Positions 14,887 to 22,642 of a DNA stretch of 25,894 nucleotides are shown one piece after another. The stretch's first letter is position 1. Each line of letters starts with the position of its first letter. Source of the DNA: Actinomycetota bacterium (GTDB lineage: Bacteria; Actinomycetota; Actinomycetes; Nanopelagicales; Nanopelagicaceae); contig WLOR01000007.1 of assembly GCA_009699165.1 (NCBI GenBank), forward strand, positions 1 through 25,894, in the 5' to 3' direction. The notes beneath the pieces were generated by a model. The model did not search any database. It was not told where the DNA came from and worked only from the letters and a program-made list of their open reading frames with translations. A program made the position numbers and the translations under genes.

Positions 14887-15618
14887 ATGTGTGGCCGATA
14901 TGCGCAGTCTGCCGATATGCGCGAACTCATGGAGCAGTTTGAGGTCACAGGAAGCTCACCTCAGCAATCCCTGCCAGCTAACTGGAATATCGCACCGACA
15001 AACCCCATCTATATTGTTCGCGCCGACGAAGCAGACCATAATAAAAATGCGCTAACAACGGTCTCCTGGGGATTAATTGGACCATGGCTACGTGATCTCA
15101 AAGAGGCCAAGGCTTCACAGTCGCGTGCAATTAATGCTCGAAGTGAATCTATTCATGAGAAGCCAACGTTTAGAGATGCCTTCAGATCGTCCAGATGTTT
15201 AATTCCTGCCGAGGGCTATTACGAATGGGCGAGCGCTTTCGGAGCTTTCCCACCAAAGCAGCCCTTCTACATCTGTGCCAGCAGTGGGACTCAACTCCCC
15301 ATCGCTGGAATTTGGAGTAGTTGGAGAGCGCCAAATGGAGCGTTAATAGAGAGTGCATCGATTATCACGCAAGAGGCACAAGGTGAGTTGGCTAAAATCC
15401 ATAGCCGTATGCCGGTCTTCATGCCGCAAGCCAGATGGAGTCAGTGGTTAAACCCAAATAACACAGGGATTGAAAAACTTAGAGAGCTCATGGTTGTTCA
15501 ATCTCCTGAATCAATTGTCAGTGCCTTCCCCGTCTCACGAGCCGTTAATACCGTCGCCAAGAATTCAAAAGAGCTAACGGCACGCATCGAACTTGGTGAG
15601 CCAGAAACCCTGTTTTAG
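14887..15618 (+). CDS. SRAP (YedK/HMCES-type) abasic-site DNA-protein crosslinking protein
   Basis: A 243-residue SRAP-domain protein. Cys2 directly after the initiator Met (MCGRYA) is the residue that forms the covalent bond to abasic sites in single-stranded DNA. Other active-site blocks are NARSE (Asn102 area), EGYYEW with its Glu, and IHSRMPV with the catalytic His. The family shields abasic sites and was first named SOS response-associated peptidase. No LexA-type box was recognised. The ATG is fixed by the need for Cys2 and by the leaderless -10 at 14875. The sigR ATG follows 18 bp downstream of its stop; the same neighbourhood (SRAP, aroA, rsgA, sigH/sigR) occurs in mycobacteria and streptomycetes. 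Confidence 0.92.
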   Translation: MCGRYAQSADMRELMEQFEVTGSSPQQSLPANWNIAPTNPIYIVRADEADHNKNALTTVSWGLIGPWLRDLKEAKASQSRAINARSESIHEKPTFRDAFRSSRCLIPAEGYYEWASAFGAFPPKQPFYICASSGTQLPIAGIWSSWRAPNGALIESASIITQEAQGELAKIHSRMPVFMPQARWSQWLNPNNTGIEKLRELMVVQSPESIVSAFPVSRAVNTVAKNSKELTARIELGEPETLF

Positions 15619-15636
15619 CGATAGCCTTTTGCTGCG

Positions 15637-16290
15637 ATGACATCAACAGATTTAGTTAAAGAGAGCCCAGCGGATCGTGCCATCCGCTTTGAACGCGATG
15701 CCTTGGTGTTTACGAATCAGTTATACGCAGCTGCGCTTCGCTACACAAAAAATCCGCATGATGCAAAAGATCTTGTACAGGACACATACTTAAAAGCATT
15801 CGCATCGTTTCATCAGTTTGAGCCTGGGACAAATTTGAAAGCATGGCTATACCGAATTTTGACAACGGTTTTCATTAACACATATCGCAAAGATCAGCGT
15901 CGTCCGCAAATCTCTGGCGGGGATATTGAAGACTGGCAGTTAGCCGATGCCGCATCACATTCGAGTAATCTCGGAAAGTCAGCCGAGGTTGAGGCTCTAG
16001 AAAATCTACCCGATAGCGATATTAAACGCGCATTAAATGAGATTCCCGAAGAGTTTCGTATCGCTGTATACCTTGCAGACGTGGAGGGTTTTTCTTATAA
16101 AGAGATTGCCGACATCGTTGGTGTGCCTGCTGGCACAGTAATGTCGCGCCTTCACAGGGGAAGAAAACAGCTACGTGAACGGTTAACTGAGTATGCGAAG
16201 GAACTTGGCTATGCGGTCAAAGCGCCTAAAGCGATCGTTAACCCAGATTCTTCACTCAGGGCTGATACATCGAAGGAGGAAACTCCATGA
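15637..16290 (+). CDS. sigR: Redox-responsive ECF sigma factor SigR/SigH
   Basis: A 217-residue group IV sigma factor. Region 2 (about 21-90) contains [20 protein letters not shown] and [12 protein letters not shown], with [10 protein letters not shown] at its end. Region 4 (about 130-185) contains [20 protein letters not shown] and [20 protein letters not shown], the helix-turn-helix that reads the -35. These blocks match SigR of Streptomyces and SigH of mycobacteria, which drive thioredoxin and other thiol-stress genes. The stop overlaps the rsrA start by 4 bp. A TAGCCT at 15622-15627 lies nine bases before the ATG and may be a -10. A SigR-type autoregulatory GGAAT/GTT promoter was not found upstream. 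Confidence 0.92.
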   Translation: MTSTDLVKESPADRAIRFERDALVFTNQLYAAALRYTKNPHDAKDLVQDTYLKAFASFHQFEPGTNLKAWLYRILTTVFINTYRKDQRRPQISGGDIEDWQLADAASHSSNLGKSAEVEALENLPDSDIKRALNEIPEEFRIAVYLADVEGFSYKEIADIVGVPAGTVMSRLHRGRKQLRERLTEYAKELGYAVKAPKAIVNPDSSLRADTSKEETP

Positions 16291-16697
16291 GTCCGCGCGA
16301 AATCCTTCCATGTAATCAGATTTTGAACTCATTTGTGCTTCTACTCGAGGGTGGAAGCGATGTCTCAATGATTCAAAATATCGAAATTCACCTCCTGGAC
16401 TGCCCTCAATGCGCTGCAGAGCTTGAGCATGAAAAGAAAATGCATAGTTTAATTCAACAAGTTTTACAGCGAACATGCTGCGAAACTGCACCAGATGATC
16501 TACATGATTCGATCTACCAGCAAATTCACTCGCAGATGGCAGGTAGTTTCATGACTGAAGTGACAACTGAATTCACCATGACAGAGATTTCAATAGAGAT
16601 TGATGAGTTTGGAAATATCGAACACAGAGAGATTACAATCGAACACACCGAGGAGATCAGATTTCTAAACGACTCGTCAGGTGAGGGTGAGAAATAG
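16287..16697 (+). CDS. rsrA: Zinc-containing anti-sigma factor RsrA-like
   Basis: A 136-residue protein with the ZAS signature His35-x3-Cys39-x2-Cys42, plus Cys9 and the Cys64-Cys65 pair. This is nearly the same layout as Streptomyces RsrA (Cys11, His37, Cys41, Cys44, Cys61, Cys62). Under thiol oxidation a disulfide forms, zinc is lost and SigR is released. The ATGA overlap with sigR couples their synthesis. The C-terminal third (about 88-125) is a long alternating Thr/Ile/Glu segment ([19 protein letters not shown]) that looks like two or three beta strands and is absent from Streptomyces RsrA; its purpose is unknown. Confidence 0.87.
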   Translation: MSPREILPCNQILNSFVLLLEGGSDVSMIQNIEIHLLDCPQCAAELEHEKKMHSLIQQVLQRTCCETAPDDLHDSIYQQIHSQMAGSFMTEVTTEFTMTEISIEIDEFGNIEHREITIEHTEEIRFLNDSSGEGEK

Positions 16698-16700
16698 TCG

Positions 16701-17105
16701 ATGAAACCCGCTGAAGAGATGATTGGAGCGGTCGGTTTTTCCATCATGACAGTACGGCCCGGAGATACATGTGTAGCTATGGGCGTTGGAGACTTACCCA
16801 TTGTCGCGCAATCACATCTTATTAATCTCATGGAGCATGCTGCCGTTATATCTCTGGATGAGTATCTTGAGCCAGGCGAAACAACGATATCTATTAGTAT
16901 TGAAATACTTGCATTAAGTCCCGCCGAAATCGGAGCAGAACTTCGAGCTACATCGCGCTGTATTGAAGTCTTTAACCGTGAACTTACTTTTGAGTGCGAA
17001 ATCTATGAAGGCGAACGTCAAGTTGCTGCCGCAATGATAAAAAGAGCGACGGTAGAGCGAGTATCTTTCCTCGCCCGCACCGCCGCTCAATCACTTATAA
17101 GTTAA
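16701..17105 (+). CDS. Hotdog-fold thioesterase (FlK-like)
   Basis: A 134-residue protein resembling single-hotdog thioesterases of the fluoroacetyl-CoA thioesterase (FlK) superfamily. LINLMEHAAVISLDEYLEPGETT (about 40-62) matches the family helix with its Glu and the following LEPGE turn, and SRCIEVFNRELTFECEIYEG is the typical outer strand region. It probably hydrolyses an acyl-CoA; fluoroacetyl-CoA itself is not implied. It begins 3 bp after rsrA, so it should be transcribed with sigR-rsrA. It ends 8 bp from the convergent sodN stop, and its last codons contain the sodN terminator hairpin. Confidence 0.72.
   Translation: MKPAEEMIGAVGFSIMTVRPGDTCVAMGVGDLPIVAQSHLINLMEHAAVISLDEYLEPGETTISISIEILALSPAEIGAELRATSRCIEVFNRELTFECEIYEGERQVAAAMIKRATVERVSFLARTAAQSLIS
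17039..17088 (-). terminator. sodN terminator inside the convergent thioesterase gene
   Basis: On the minus strand GAGCGGCGGT pairs with ACCGTCGCTC (one mismatch), with an inner GCGAG/CTCGC stem, then TTTTT (17043-17039). It starts 26 bp past the sodN stop and lies wholly within the coding sequence of the thioesterase on the other strand. Confidence 0.7.
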
Positions 17106-17113
17106 TTACTTAC

Positions 17114-17503
17114 TTACGCCTTCTTTGTAGCCCAGAAAATCTCTGCGATTTCATCAATCTTTGCGATTAAAGAATCTGCTACGGCAACATCTTGTGTTCC
17201 CTTTGTACCAGCAGCGCCGGCAAGTTTTGTCGCCTCATTAAAGAGGGAGTGCAGTTGAGGATAAGCCTCAAAGTGTGGTGCCTTGAAGTAATCTGTCCAG
17301 AGAACCCATAGGTGCTCCTTGACCTGATGTGAGCGCTCTTCCTTGATGGCTACCGATCGTGAGCGAAAATCAGCATCTGTATTGGCAGCGTACTTTTCCA
17401 TGCATGCTTTTACTGAAAGGGCCTCAATCTTTGCTTGGGCCGGATCGTAAACTCCGCATGGAAGATCGCAGTGAGCATAGACAGTTGTCTTTGGTGCAAA
17501 CAT
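17114..17503 (-). CDS. sodN: Nickel superoxide dismutase (SodN precursor)
   Basis: A 129-residue precursor. After a 10-residue leader (MFAPKTTVYA) comes HCDLPCGVY, the nickel hook. Once the leader is cut, His11 becomes the N-terminus, and Cys12, Cys16, the backbone and the His side chain hold the nickel; Tyr19 gates the site. The rest is the four-helix bundle of the family. It removes superoxide in the cytosol and works as a hexamer in known cases. The ATG has AAGGAGA seven bases upstream. It is divergent from sodX, whose product should remove the leader. It needs no iron or manganese, which suits metal-poor waters. Confidence 0.96.
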   Translation of the reverse strand: MFAPKTTVYAHCDLPCGVYDPAQAKIEALSVKACMEKYAANTDADFRSRSVAIKEERSHQVKEHLWVLWTDYFKAPHFEAYPQLHSLFNEATKLAGAAGTKGTQDVAVADSLIAKIDEIAEIFWATKKA

Positions 17504-17560
17504 GGTTTTCTCTCCTTAAAAATATCGCTTGTATGTTGAACAAGTGACAGACTACCGTTC
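17504..17560. promoter_or_regulatory. Shared sodN/sodX promoter region with an inverted repeat
   Basis: The 57 bp between the divergent genes holds the sodN ribosome site and an inverted repeat CTTGT-7 nt-ACAAG (17528-17544). TTGTAT (17529-17534), 18 bp, TACCGT (17553-17558) may be a promoter towards sodX. The repeat could be an operator; it does not match the Nur box known to me. Confidence 0.35.
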
Positions 17561-17887
17561 GTGAGCAAATTTGGCACAGTCAGGGTTGAGGGTCATTCGA
17601 TGGCGCCGACATACAACACTGGCGACCGCCTTTTTGTGCTCTGGCTTCAAGAAGCCCCCAACCGAGTTCGGCTTGGAAGCATCGCCGTCATTGAGCGAGA
17701 GATTCGCCCAGGAATATTTCTTATTAAGCGTGTGCAAAAGAGTCATGCCGGAAAATATTGGGTTGAAGGTGAAAACGATGAGAGCAGCGATTCACGGAGC
17801 TGGGGTTGGATTACACCAAGTGAAATTGTGGGACGAGTCCTTTTCCGATATCGAAAGGGAGAGAAGTTAGCGGGTAAAGGCCTCTAG
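17561..17887 (+). CDS. sodX: Nickel-SOD maturation peptidase SodX (S26 family)
   Basis: A 108-residue S26 (signal-peptidase-like) protein from GTG 17561, the only start that keeps the VRVEGHSMAPT block. Ser13 in GHSMAP and Lys56 in FLIKRV are the catalytic dyad, and WVEGENDESSDSRSWG (67-82) is the conserved C-terminal box. Unlike ordinary signal peptidases it has no membrane anchor, in line with cytosolic trimming of the SodN leader. It is divergent from sodN. The last 21 bp overlap the end of kgd in a tail-to-tail arrangement. Confidence 0.93.
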   Translation: MSKFGTVRVEGHSMAPTYNTGDRLFVLWLQEAPNRVRLGSIAVIEREIRPGIFLIKRVQKSHAGKYWVEGENDESSDSRSWGWITPSEIVGRVLFRYRKGEKLAGKGL

Positions 17888-20800
17888 CATCAGAGCTTTT
17901 TGTTCATCCTCATGCAAATGATGATTTCCAGTTGCAGGAGATGCAGTTGCCCGACGCGACACTCTTCGCAAAACTCGTGACCCAAATCCACGACCACCAT
18001 GTTGCTCAGATGTCCGAAGTGCAACATGGGACCAAGGTCCTTGGTTAGCAGGTTCATCTTGTACCCATAACAGATTAGCGTTTGGATGCTTATTGGCTTC
18101 AGCAATCATCTCGTCAATTGGAAGTGGATACAAAAGTTCAACACGAACAATCGCCGTTGAACTCTCACCCGACTTTGCCCTTTCGGCAACTAAGTCGTGA
18201 TAAATCTTTCCAGAACAGAAAATTAGGCGAGATGCATTCTGTACCGTCTCATCAGAGATAACCGGACGGAAATGTCCGCTCGTGAAGTCAGATAATGAGG
18301 AGGCAGCGGCTCGAAGTCGCAACATTGACTTAGGTGTAAAGACAATCATTGGGCGACGTGCAGGGTTTTTAGCGTGCCAGCGGAGTAAGTGGAAATATGA
18401 GGCTGGAGTCGAAGGCTGAGCCACCGTCATATTCTGCTCAGCACATAGCTGGAGATATCGCTCAATGCGCGCCGATGAATGATCTGGGCCTTGACCTTCA
18501 TAGCCATGTGGAAGAAGAAGCACTACAGATGAACGCTCTCCCCATTTCTGAAGGGCCGAAGAGATGAACTCATCGATAATTGTCTGAGCACCGTTAGCGA
18601 AGTCACCAAACTGGCCCTCCCACAGTACTAATGCATCTTCACGTTCTACGCTATAGCCATACTCAAATCCCATAGCTGCGTATTCGCTAAGTAATGAGTC
18701 GATGACAAAGAAATGATTCTCATCGCTGTTAAGTGCACGCAACGGTGTCCACTCATTGCCATTCTCTTTATCGATAATCACCGCATGGCGGTTACTAAAA
18801 GTACCTCGGCGTGCATCTTGGCCCGCAAGGCGAATTGGCCGATCCTCTTTCAAGAGTGAGCCGAAAGCGAGCATCTCACCTGTCGACCAATCAATTGAAT
18901 CATCATTGAGTGATTCAACGCGCTTAGCCAACTGTGGGACTAACTTAGGGTGGACATTAAATCCTTCAGGTATCGCTGATTGCGTCGCAGCGATTTCTCG
19001 CGCAAGACTCTCGCTGATTGATGTGATAATTTCATCTGCGTCAGGTGCAACTGGTGCTTTAAAGTTTGGATCAGTTTCGGCATGTAGGTTATTTACTGCC
19101 GCATAAACCGCCTCTAACTGACTCTGATAATCGCGGGCGACTTCGTCGGCCTCGACAGGTGAGATATCGCCTCGGCCGATGAGCGCTTCAATATACAAAG
19201 TACGAGTTGAGCGCTTGGCATCGATCATTTTGTACATCAGTGGCTGCGTGAAACTTGGCTCATCACCCTCGTTGTGTCCTCGACGGCGATAGCAGATCAT
19301 GTCGATAACGACATCTTTATTAAACTTCTGTCTGTATTCAAAGGCCAAGCGTGCAATTCTTACACATGCCTCTGGATCATCACCGTTGACATGGAATACA
19401 GGTGCCTGGATGATCTTGGCATAATCAGTTGAGTATGTAGCAGTGCGTGAGGCATATGGCGAGGTTGTAAAGCCAACTTGATTGTTAACAACAATATGAA
19501 TGGTTCCACCGGTGCGATAGCCAGCTAGCTGTGACATCTGCAGAACTTCAGCATTTACGCCTTGTCCAGCAAATGAGGCATCTCCATGCAACAAGATTGG
19601 TAAAACTGAGTAAGCATTTTTAATATTAAGTTTGTCCTGCTTGGCACGGACTATGCCCTCAAGGACTGGATTTACAGCCTCTAGGTGTGATGGGTTTGCC
19701 GCTAAGTAAATCTTGGTTGTTGATCCTGAATGTGAGGTAAAAATACCCTCTGTACCCAAGTGATACTTAACATCGCCAGAACCTTGAACTTGATTTTCGG
19801 CGTAGTGGCCCTGGAACTCTTGGAAAATCTGACCATGCGACTTACCGGCGATGTTTGCCAACACGTTGAGGCGACCTCGGTGTGGCATACCAATACATAC
19901 CTCGTCTAGGCCACGATCTGCAGCACTTGATAAAACTGCATCAAGTAGTGGAATTACCGATTCGCCGCCTTCAAGTGAGAAGCGCTTTTGTCCGACAAAC
20001 TTAGTCTGTAAGAAAGTTTCGAAGGCTTCAGCGCTATTGAGCTTATGTAAAATTCGCAGATGTTCTTCGGGTGCAAATTTACTTGCAGCGACCTCAACCT
20101 GTGTTTGAATCCATTCACGCTCAAGAGGATCTTCGATATACATGTATTCAACGCCGACCGTCCGGCAGTACGAGTCACGTAAAATTCCAAGAATATTGCG
20201 AAGAGGCAAGAAAGCTGCTCCTCCAAAACCGCCAGTAGCAAACTCTCTATCGAGATCCCATAACGTTAAACCATGTGTGACCACATCTAAATCTGGATGC
20301 GAACGTTGTTTGTATTCGAGTGGATCGACATCGGCCATCAAGTGACCAAAAGTTCGGTAGGCGTGAATTAGCTGTTGAATACGCGCAGTCTTGTTAATCT
20401 GCTCATCTTTACCAAACTCAAAATCCTTAGCCCAACGGATTGGTTCGTATGGAATGCGTAATGAAGCAAAAATTTCATCATAGAAATCTTCAGCCCCTAG
20501 AAGATAATCATTCATGCGGCGCAGGAAATCACCGGACTGGGCACCTTGGATCACACGGTGGTCATATGTACTTGTAAGAGTTACAACTTTACTAATCGCC
20601 ATGCGGGCCAAAGTCTCTTCGCTTGTACCGTGGAACTCCGCCGGGTAGTCCAGCGCACCGACTCCAAGAATCAATCCCTGTCCCTGAACTAGACGTGGCA
20701 CAGAGTGAACAGTGCCAATCGTGCCTGGGTTAGTGATCGACATTGTTGTGCCAGCAAAATCTTCAACGGTGAGTGAACCGCCACGTGCTTTTTTAATTAC

Positions 20801-21601
20801 CGCTTCGTAAGCACCCCAGAACTGCGCAAAATCCATATCTTCGCAGCCTTTTACTGATGGAACTAATAACTGCCTTGAACCATCGGCTTTGGCTAAGTCG
20901 ATAGCAATACCAAGATTGATGTGTTCGGGATGTCCAACAGCAGGCTTTCCATCTAGTTCACCAAAAAACGAATTCATCTCAGGCATCGCACGAACCGCTT
21001 TAATCATTGCATACGCGATGATGTGAGTGAAAGAAACTTTGCCGCCCCGTGCCCGCTTCATATGGTTATTAATGACGATGCGATTATCGATCATCAATTT
21101 TGCTGCGACTGCACGGACCGATGTTGCCGTAGGTACTGAAAGCGATGCCTCCATGCTTTGAACAACGCGGGCTGATACGCCGCGAATTGGTTCGAGTGTT
21201 GAAGCGCTCGGTGTTATTAAAACTGGAACTGGCTTAACTATTGGATCTGCAGGTGTTGGTTGTGGTGTTGCTGTATCTCTAACAATTGGCTGTTGCACAG
21301 GCGCTGCGGGTTGTGCGGGCACTTGCTGAACAGGCGCGGGTGGAACAACTGATGCCACCTCTTGAACTGCAGTAACAGGTGGCGTAATAGATTTTTCTAC
21401 TTGCTGCTGCGCCTTTGGAATCGGTGGAACCCCTTTAGAAACTGAATTCGTCTCCACGTTTACTACCCCAGCTAAAGCGCCAGGTTTATTACTTTTAAAG
21501 TACTCAACCCACGCAGGGTCTACGGATGAAGGGTCTGCTAAATACTGCTCGTACATCTCATCGACGAGCCAATCATTTGCACCAAAATCCTGTGCCGACA
21601 C
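17867..21601 (-). CDS. kgd: Multifunctional 2-oxoglutarate metabolism enzyme (E1-E2 fusion)
   Basis: A 1244-residue actinobacterial 2-oxoglutarate dehydrogenase. The N-terminal helix (GANDWLVDEMYEQYLADPSSVDPAW) and a Pro/Gln/Val-rich linker (about 56-125) precede an E2 succinyltransferase domain with STYDHRVIQG (His348). No lipoyl domain is present, as usual for this family. The ThDP-dependent E1 part (about 400-1244) has MPHRGRLNVLAN, HGDASFAGQGV, NNQVGFTTSP, HVNGDDPEA and GHNEGDEPSFTQP. It works with E2p and E3 of pyruvate dehydrogenase in the TCA cycle. The start is GTG, with AAGGAG seven bases upstream. A 143 bp spacer with a 10-bp inverted repeat precedes it. The 3' end overlaps sodX by 21 bp. 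Confidence 0.96.
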   Translation of the reverse strand: MSAQDFGANDWLVDEMYEQYLADPSSVDPAWVEYFKSNKPGALAGVVNVETNSVSKGVPPIPKAQQQVEKSITPPVTAVQEVASVVPPAPVQQVPAQPAAPVQQPIVRDTATPQPTPADPIVKPVPVLITPSASTLEPIRGVSARVVQSMEASLSVPTATSVRAVAAKLMIDNRIVINNHMKRARGGKVSFTHIIAYAMIKAVRAMPEMNSFFGELDGKPAVGHPEHINLGIAIDLAKADGSRQLLVPSVKGCEDMDFAQFWGAYEAVIKKARGGSLTVEDFAGTTMSITNPGTIGTVHSVPRLVQGQGLILGVGALDYPAEFHGTSEETLARMAISKVVTLTSTYDHRVIQGAQSGDFLRRMNDYLLGAEDFYDEIFASLRIPYEPIRWAKDFEFGKDEQINKTARIQQLIHAYRTFGHLMADVDPLEYKQRSHPDLDVVTHGLTLWDLDREFATGGFGGAAFLPLRNILGILRDSYCRTVGVEYMYIEDPLEREWIQTQVEVAASKFAPEEHLRILHKLNSAEAFETFLQTKFVGQKRFSLEGGESVIPLLDAVLSSAADRGLDEVCIGMPHRGRLNVLANIAGKSHGQIFQEFQGHYAENQVQGSGDVKYHLGTEGIFTSHSGSTTKIYLAANPSHLEAVNPVLEGIVRAKQDKLNIKNAYSVLPILLHGDASFAGQGVNAEVLQMSQLAGYRTGGTIHIVVNNQVGFTTSPYASRTATYSTDYAKIIQAPVFHVNGDDPEACVRIARLAFEYRQKFNKDVVIDMICYRRRGHNEGDEPSFTQPLMYKMIDAKRSTRTLYIEALIGRGDISPVEADEVARDYQSQLEAVYAAVNNLHAETDPNFKAPVAPDADEIITSISESLAREIAATQSAIPEGFNVHPKLVPQLAKRVESLNDDSIDWSTGEMLAFGSLLKEDRPIRLAGQDARRGTFSNRHAVIIDKENGNEWTPLRALNSDENHFFVIDSLLSEYAAMGFEYGYSVEREDALVLWEGQFGDFANGAQTIIDEFISSALQKWGERSSVVLLLPHGYEGQGPDHSSARIERYLQLCAEQNMTVAQPSTPASYFHLLRWHAKNPARRPMIVFTPKSMLRLRAAASSLSDFTSGHFRPVISDETVQNASRLIFCSGKIYHDLVAERAKSGESSTAIVRVELLYPLPIDEMIAEANKHPNANLLWVQDEPANQGPWSHVALRTSEQHGGRGFGSRVLRRVSRRATASPATGNHHLHEDEQKALMLEAFTR

Positions 21602-21657
21602 TGGCGAACTCCTTCTTGGCGTGGATAAGACCCAAGCCTATCGGCAGTACCGCCATG

Positions 21658-21728
21658 CTCTGAACCCTAAGAAGGAGCAATAAGGGCGAGATAGGCCACA
21701 GTGAGCGATTCATTGATGGGGTTCAGAG
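21658..21728. repeat. 10-bp perfect inverted repeat upstream of kgd
   Basis: CTCTGAACCC (21658-21667) and GGGTTCAGAG (21719-21728) are exact reverse complements, 51 bp apart, inside the spacer before kgd. They could form the base of a folded kgd leader RNA or act as two operator half sites. Confidence 0.6.
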
Positions 21729-21744
21729 TCGCGGTTTTTAACCG

Positions 21745-22116
21745 CTACTCAGGTATGGCTCGAAGCGCCGCTAACAATGTAGCTGCAGCAAGCACTGCTA
21801 GCGGAAGCGCAACAATCCAAAGTCCGGCTTGAACTTGGTAGGAGACAACTCCAAGTGCAATTAAGTTTGCTAGCACCGCGGGAGATCGACCAAAGTATCT
21901 CCCACGGCGGTACCCGATCGCAGAAGCAGCTAAACCCCCACTGCCGAGAGCGGCAAAAAGCAGAACTCCTAGGAGTGGAAGAAATTCAAAACTATCTGCT
22001 GTGAGAGAAAGAGAGATTAGCCAGAGTCCAAGCCCAGCTATCACTACAGATTCAATCAACAATAGGGATGCCACTAGTGCGCGGGCCTTTGCCGCCTTGG
22101 AAGGATTCTCTGTCAT
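21745..22116 (-). CDS. Small four-helix membrane protein
   Basis: A 123-residue protein with four predicted membrane helices, at about 12-34 (ALVASLLLIESVVIAGLGLW), 42-66, 80-95 and 98-118, and a basic loop RRGRYFGR between the second and third. No catalytic motif is seen and no family is recognised with confidence. It is upstream of kgd on the same strand but separated by 143 bp. The ATG has no ribosome site; TAATCT ends seven bases upstream, which suggests a leaderless mRNA. Its start codon overlaps that of the divergent GGDEF-like gene. Confidence 0.75.
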   Translation of the reverse strand: MTENPSKAAKARALVASLLLIESVVIAGLGLWLISLSLTADSFEFLPLLGVLLFAALGSGGLAASAIGYRRGRYFGRSPAVLANLIALGVVSYQVQAGLWIVALPLAVLAAATLLAALRAIPE

Positions 22117-22597
22117 GGAGGAGAGATTAACTCATGTGTCCACGAGAGACCCGCTTTTCTCTCACGATGGAATTCATGATTCGCAGACACATTTAGCGGC
22201 CCCACAGTTCTTTTACGAGCAACTTCGCCGTCAAATCGCGCTAGCCATTCGAAATCAAATCTGCTTTTGCCTTATAAAGATTACCTTCACTAAATTACCG
22301 TTACATGGACAGTTAACTCCGGTCAGCGCTGATGATATTTTGCATTTTTCCTTCGAACTTAAAAAATTAACTCGTACGGAGGACTGCATAGGCCGGCTAG
22401 GGATCAATGAGTGCGTTATTTTGCTTGCCGATGGAGAGTTATCGGCGAGACAACTTATTTCGCGCCTTTATGCGACACCTTCGCTCTACGTAAACAACTC
22501 CTTACACATCGCCATCTCGATGGTCACCTCACACAGTAATGAGACAGGCCTTGATCTCTTGAAGCGATTGGATTACGCACCTTTATCCACGCATTAG
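22115..22597 (+). CDS. Degenerate GGDEF-domain protein
   Basis: About 160 residues from ATG 22115, which has GGAAGGA nine bases upstream. GTG 22136 is the alternative. The fold signature is a GGDEF (diguanylate cyclase) domain: a DP/HDSQTHLAAPQFFYEQL segment like the family's DxLTGLxNRxxF, a hydrophobic strand FCLIKITF, then LTRTEDCIGRLGINECVILLAD, where the active loop GGDEF reads LGINE (95-99). The metal and substrate residues are lost, so it should not make cyclic di-GMP; a regulatory or binding role is possible. It lies 45 bp upstream of tadA, a place where many actinobacteria carry a regulator of the Tad locus, so it may act on the pilus. Confidence 0.62.
   Translation: MEERLTHVSTRDPLFSHDGIHDSQTHLAAPQFFYEQLRRQIALAIRNQICFCLIKITFTKLPLHGQLTPVSADDILHFSFELKKLTRTEDCIGRLGINECVILLADGELSARQLISRLYATPSLYVNNSLHIAISMVTSHSNETGLDLLKRLDYAPLSTH
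22124..22129 (-). promoter_or_regulatory. -10 element for the four-helix membrane protein
   Basis: On the minus strand TAATCT ends seven bases before the ATG at 22116, with no ribosome site between. It lies inside the coding region of the divergent GGDEF-like gene. Confidence 0.4.
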
Positions 22598-22630
22598 AGG
22601 CCAGAAAAATAATAATCTCAGTGGCGGACT

Positions 22631-22636
22631 TAGATT
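22631..22636 (+). promoter_or_regulatory. -10 element placed for leaderless tadA
   Basis: TAGATT ends exactly six bases before the tadA ATG (22643), and no ribosome site precedes it. No -35 consensus is visible at the proper distance. Confidence 0.5.
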
Positions 22637-22642
22637 CCCGAC

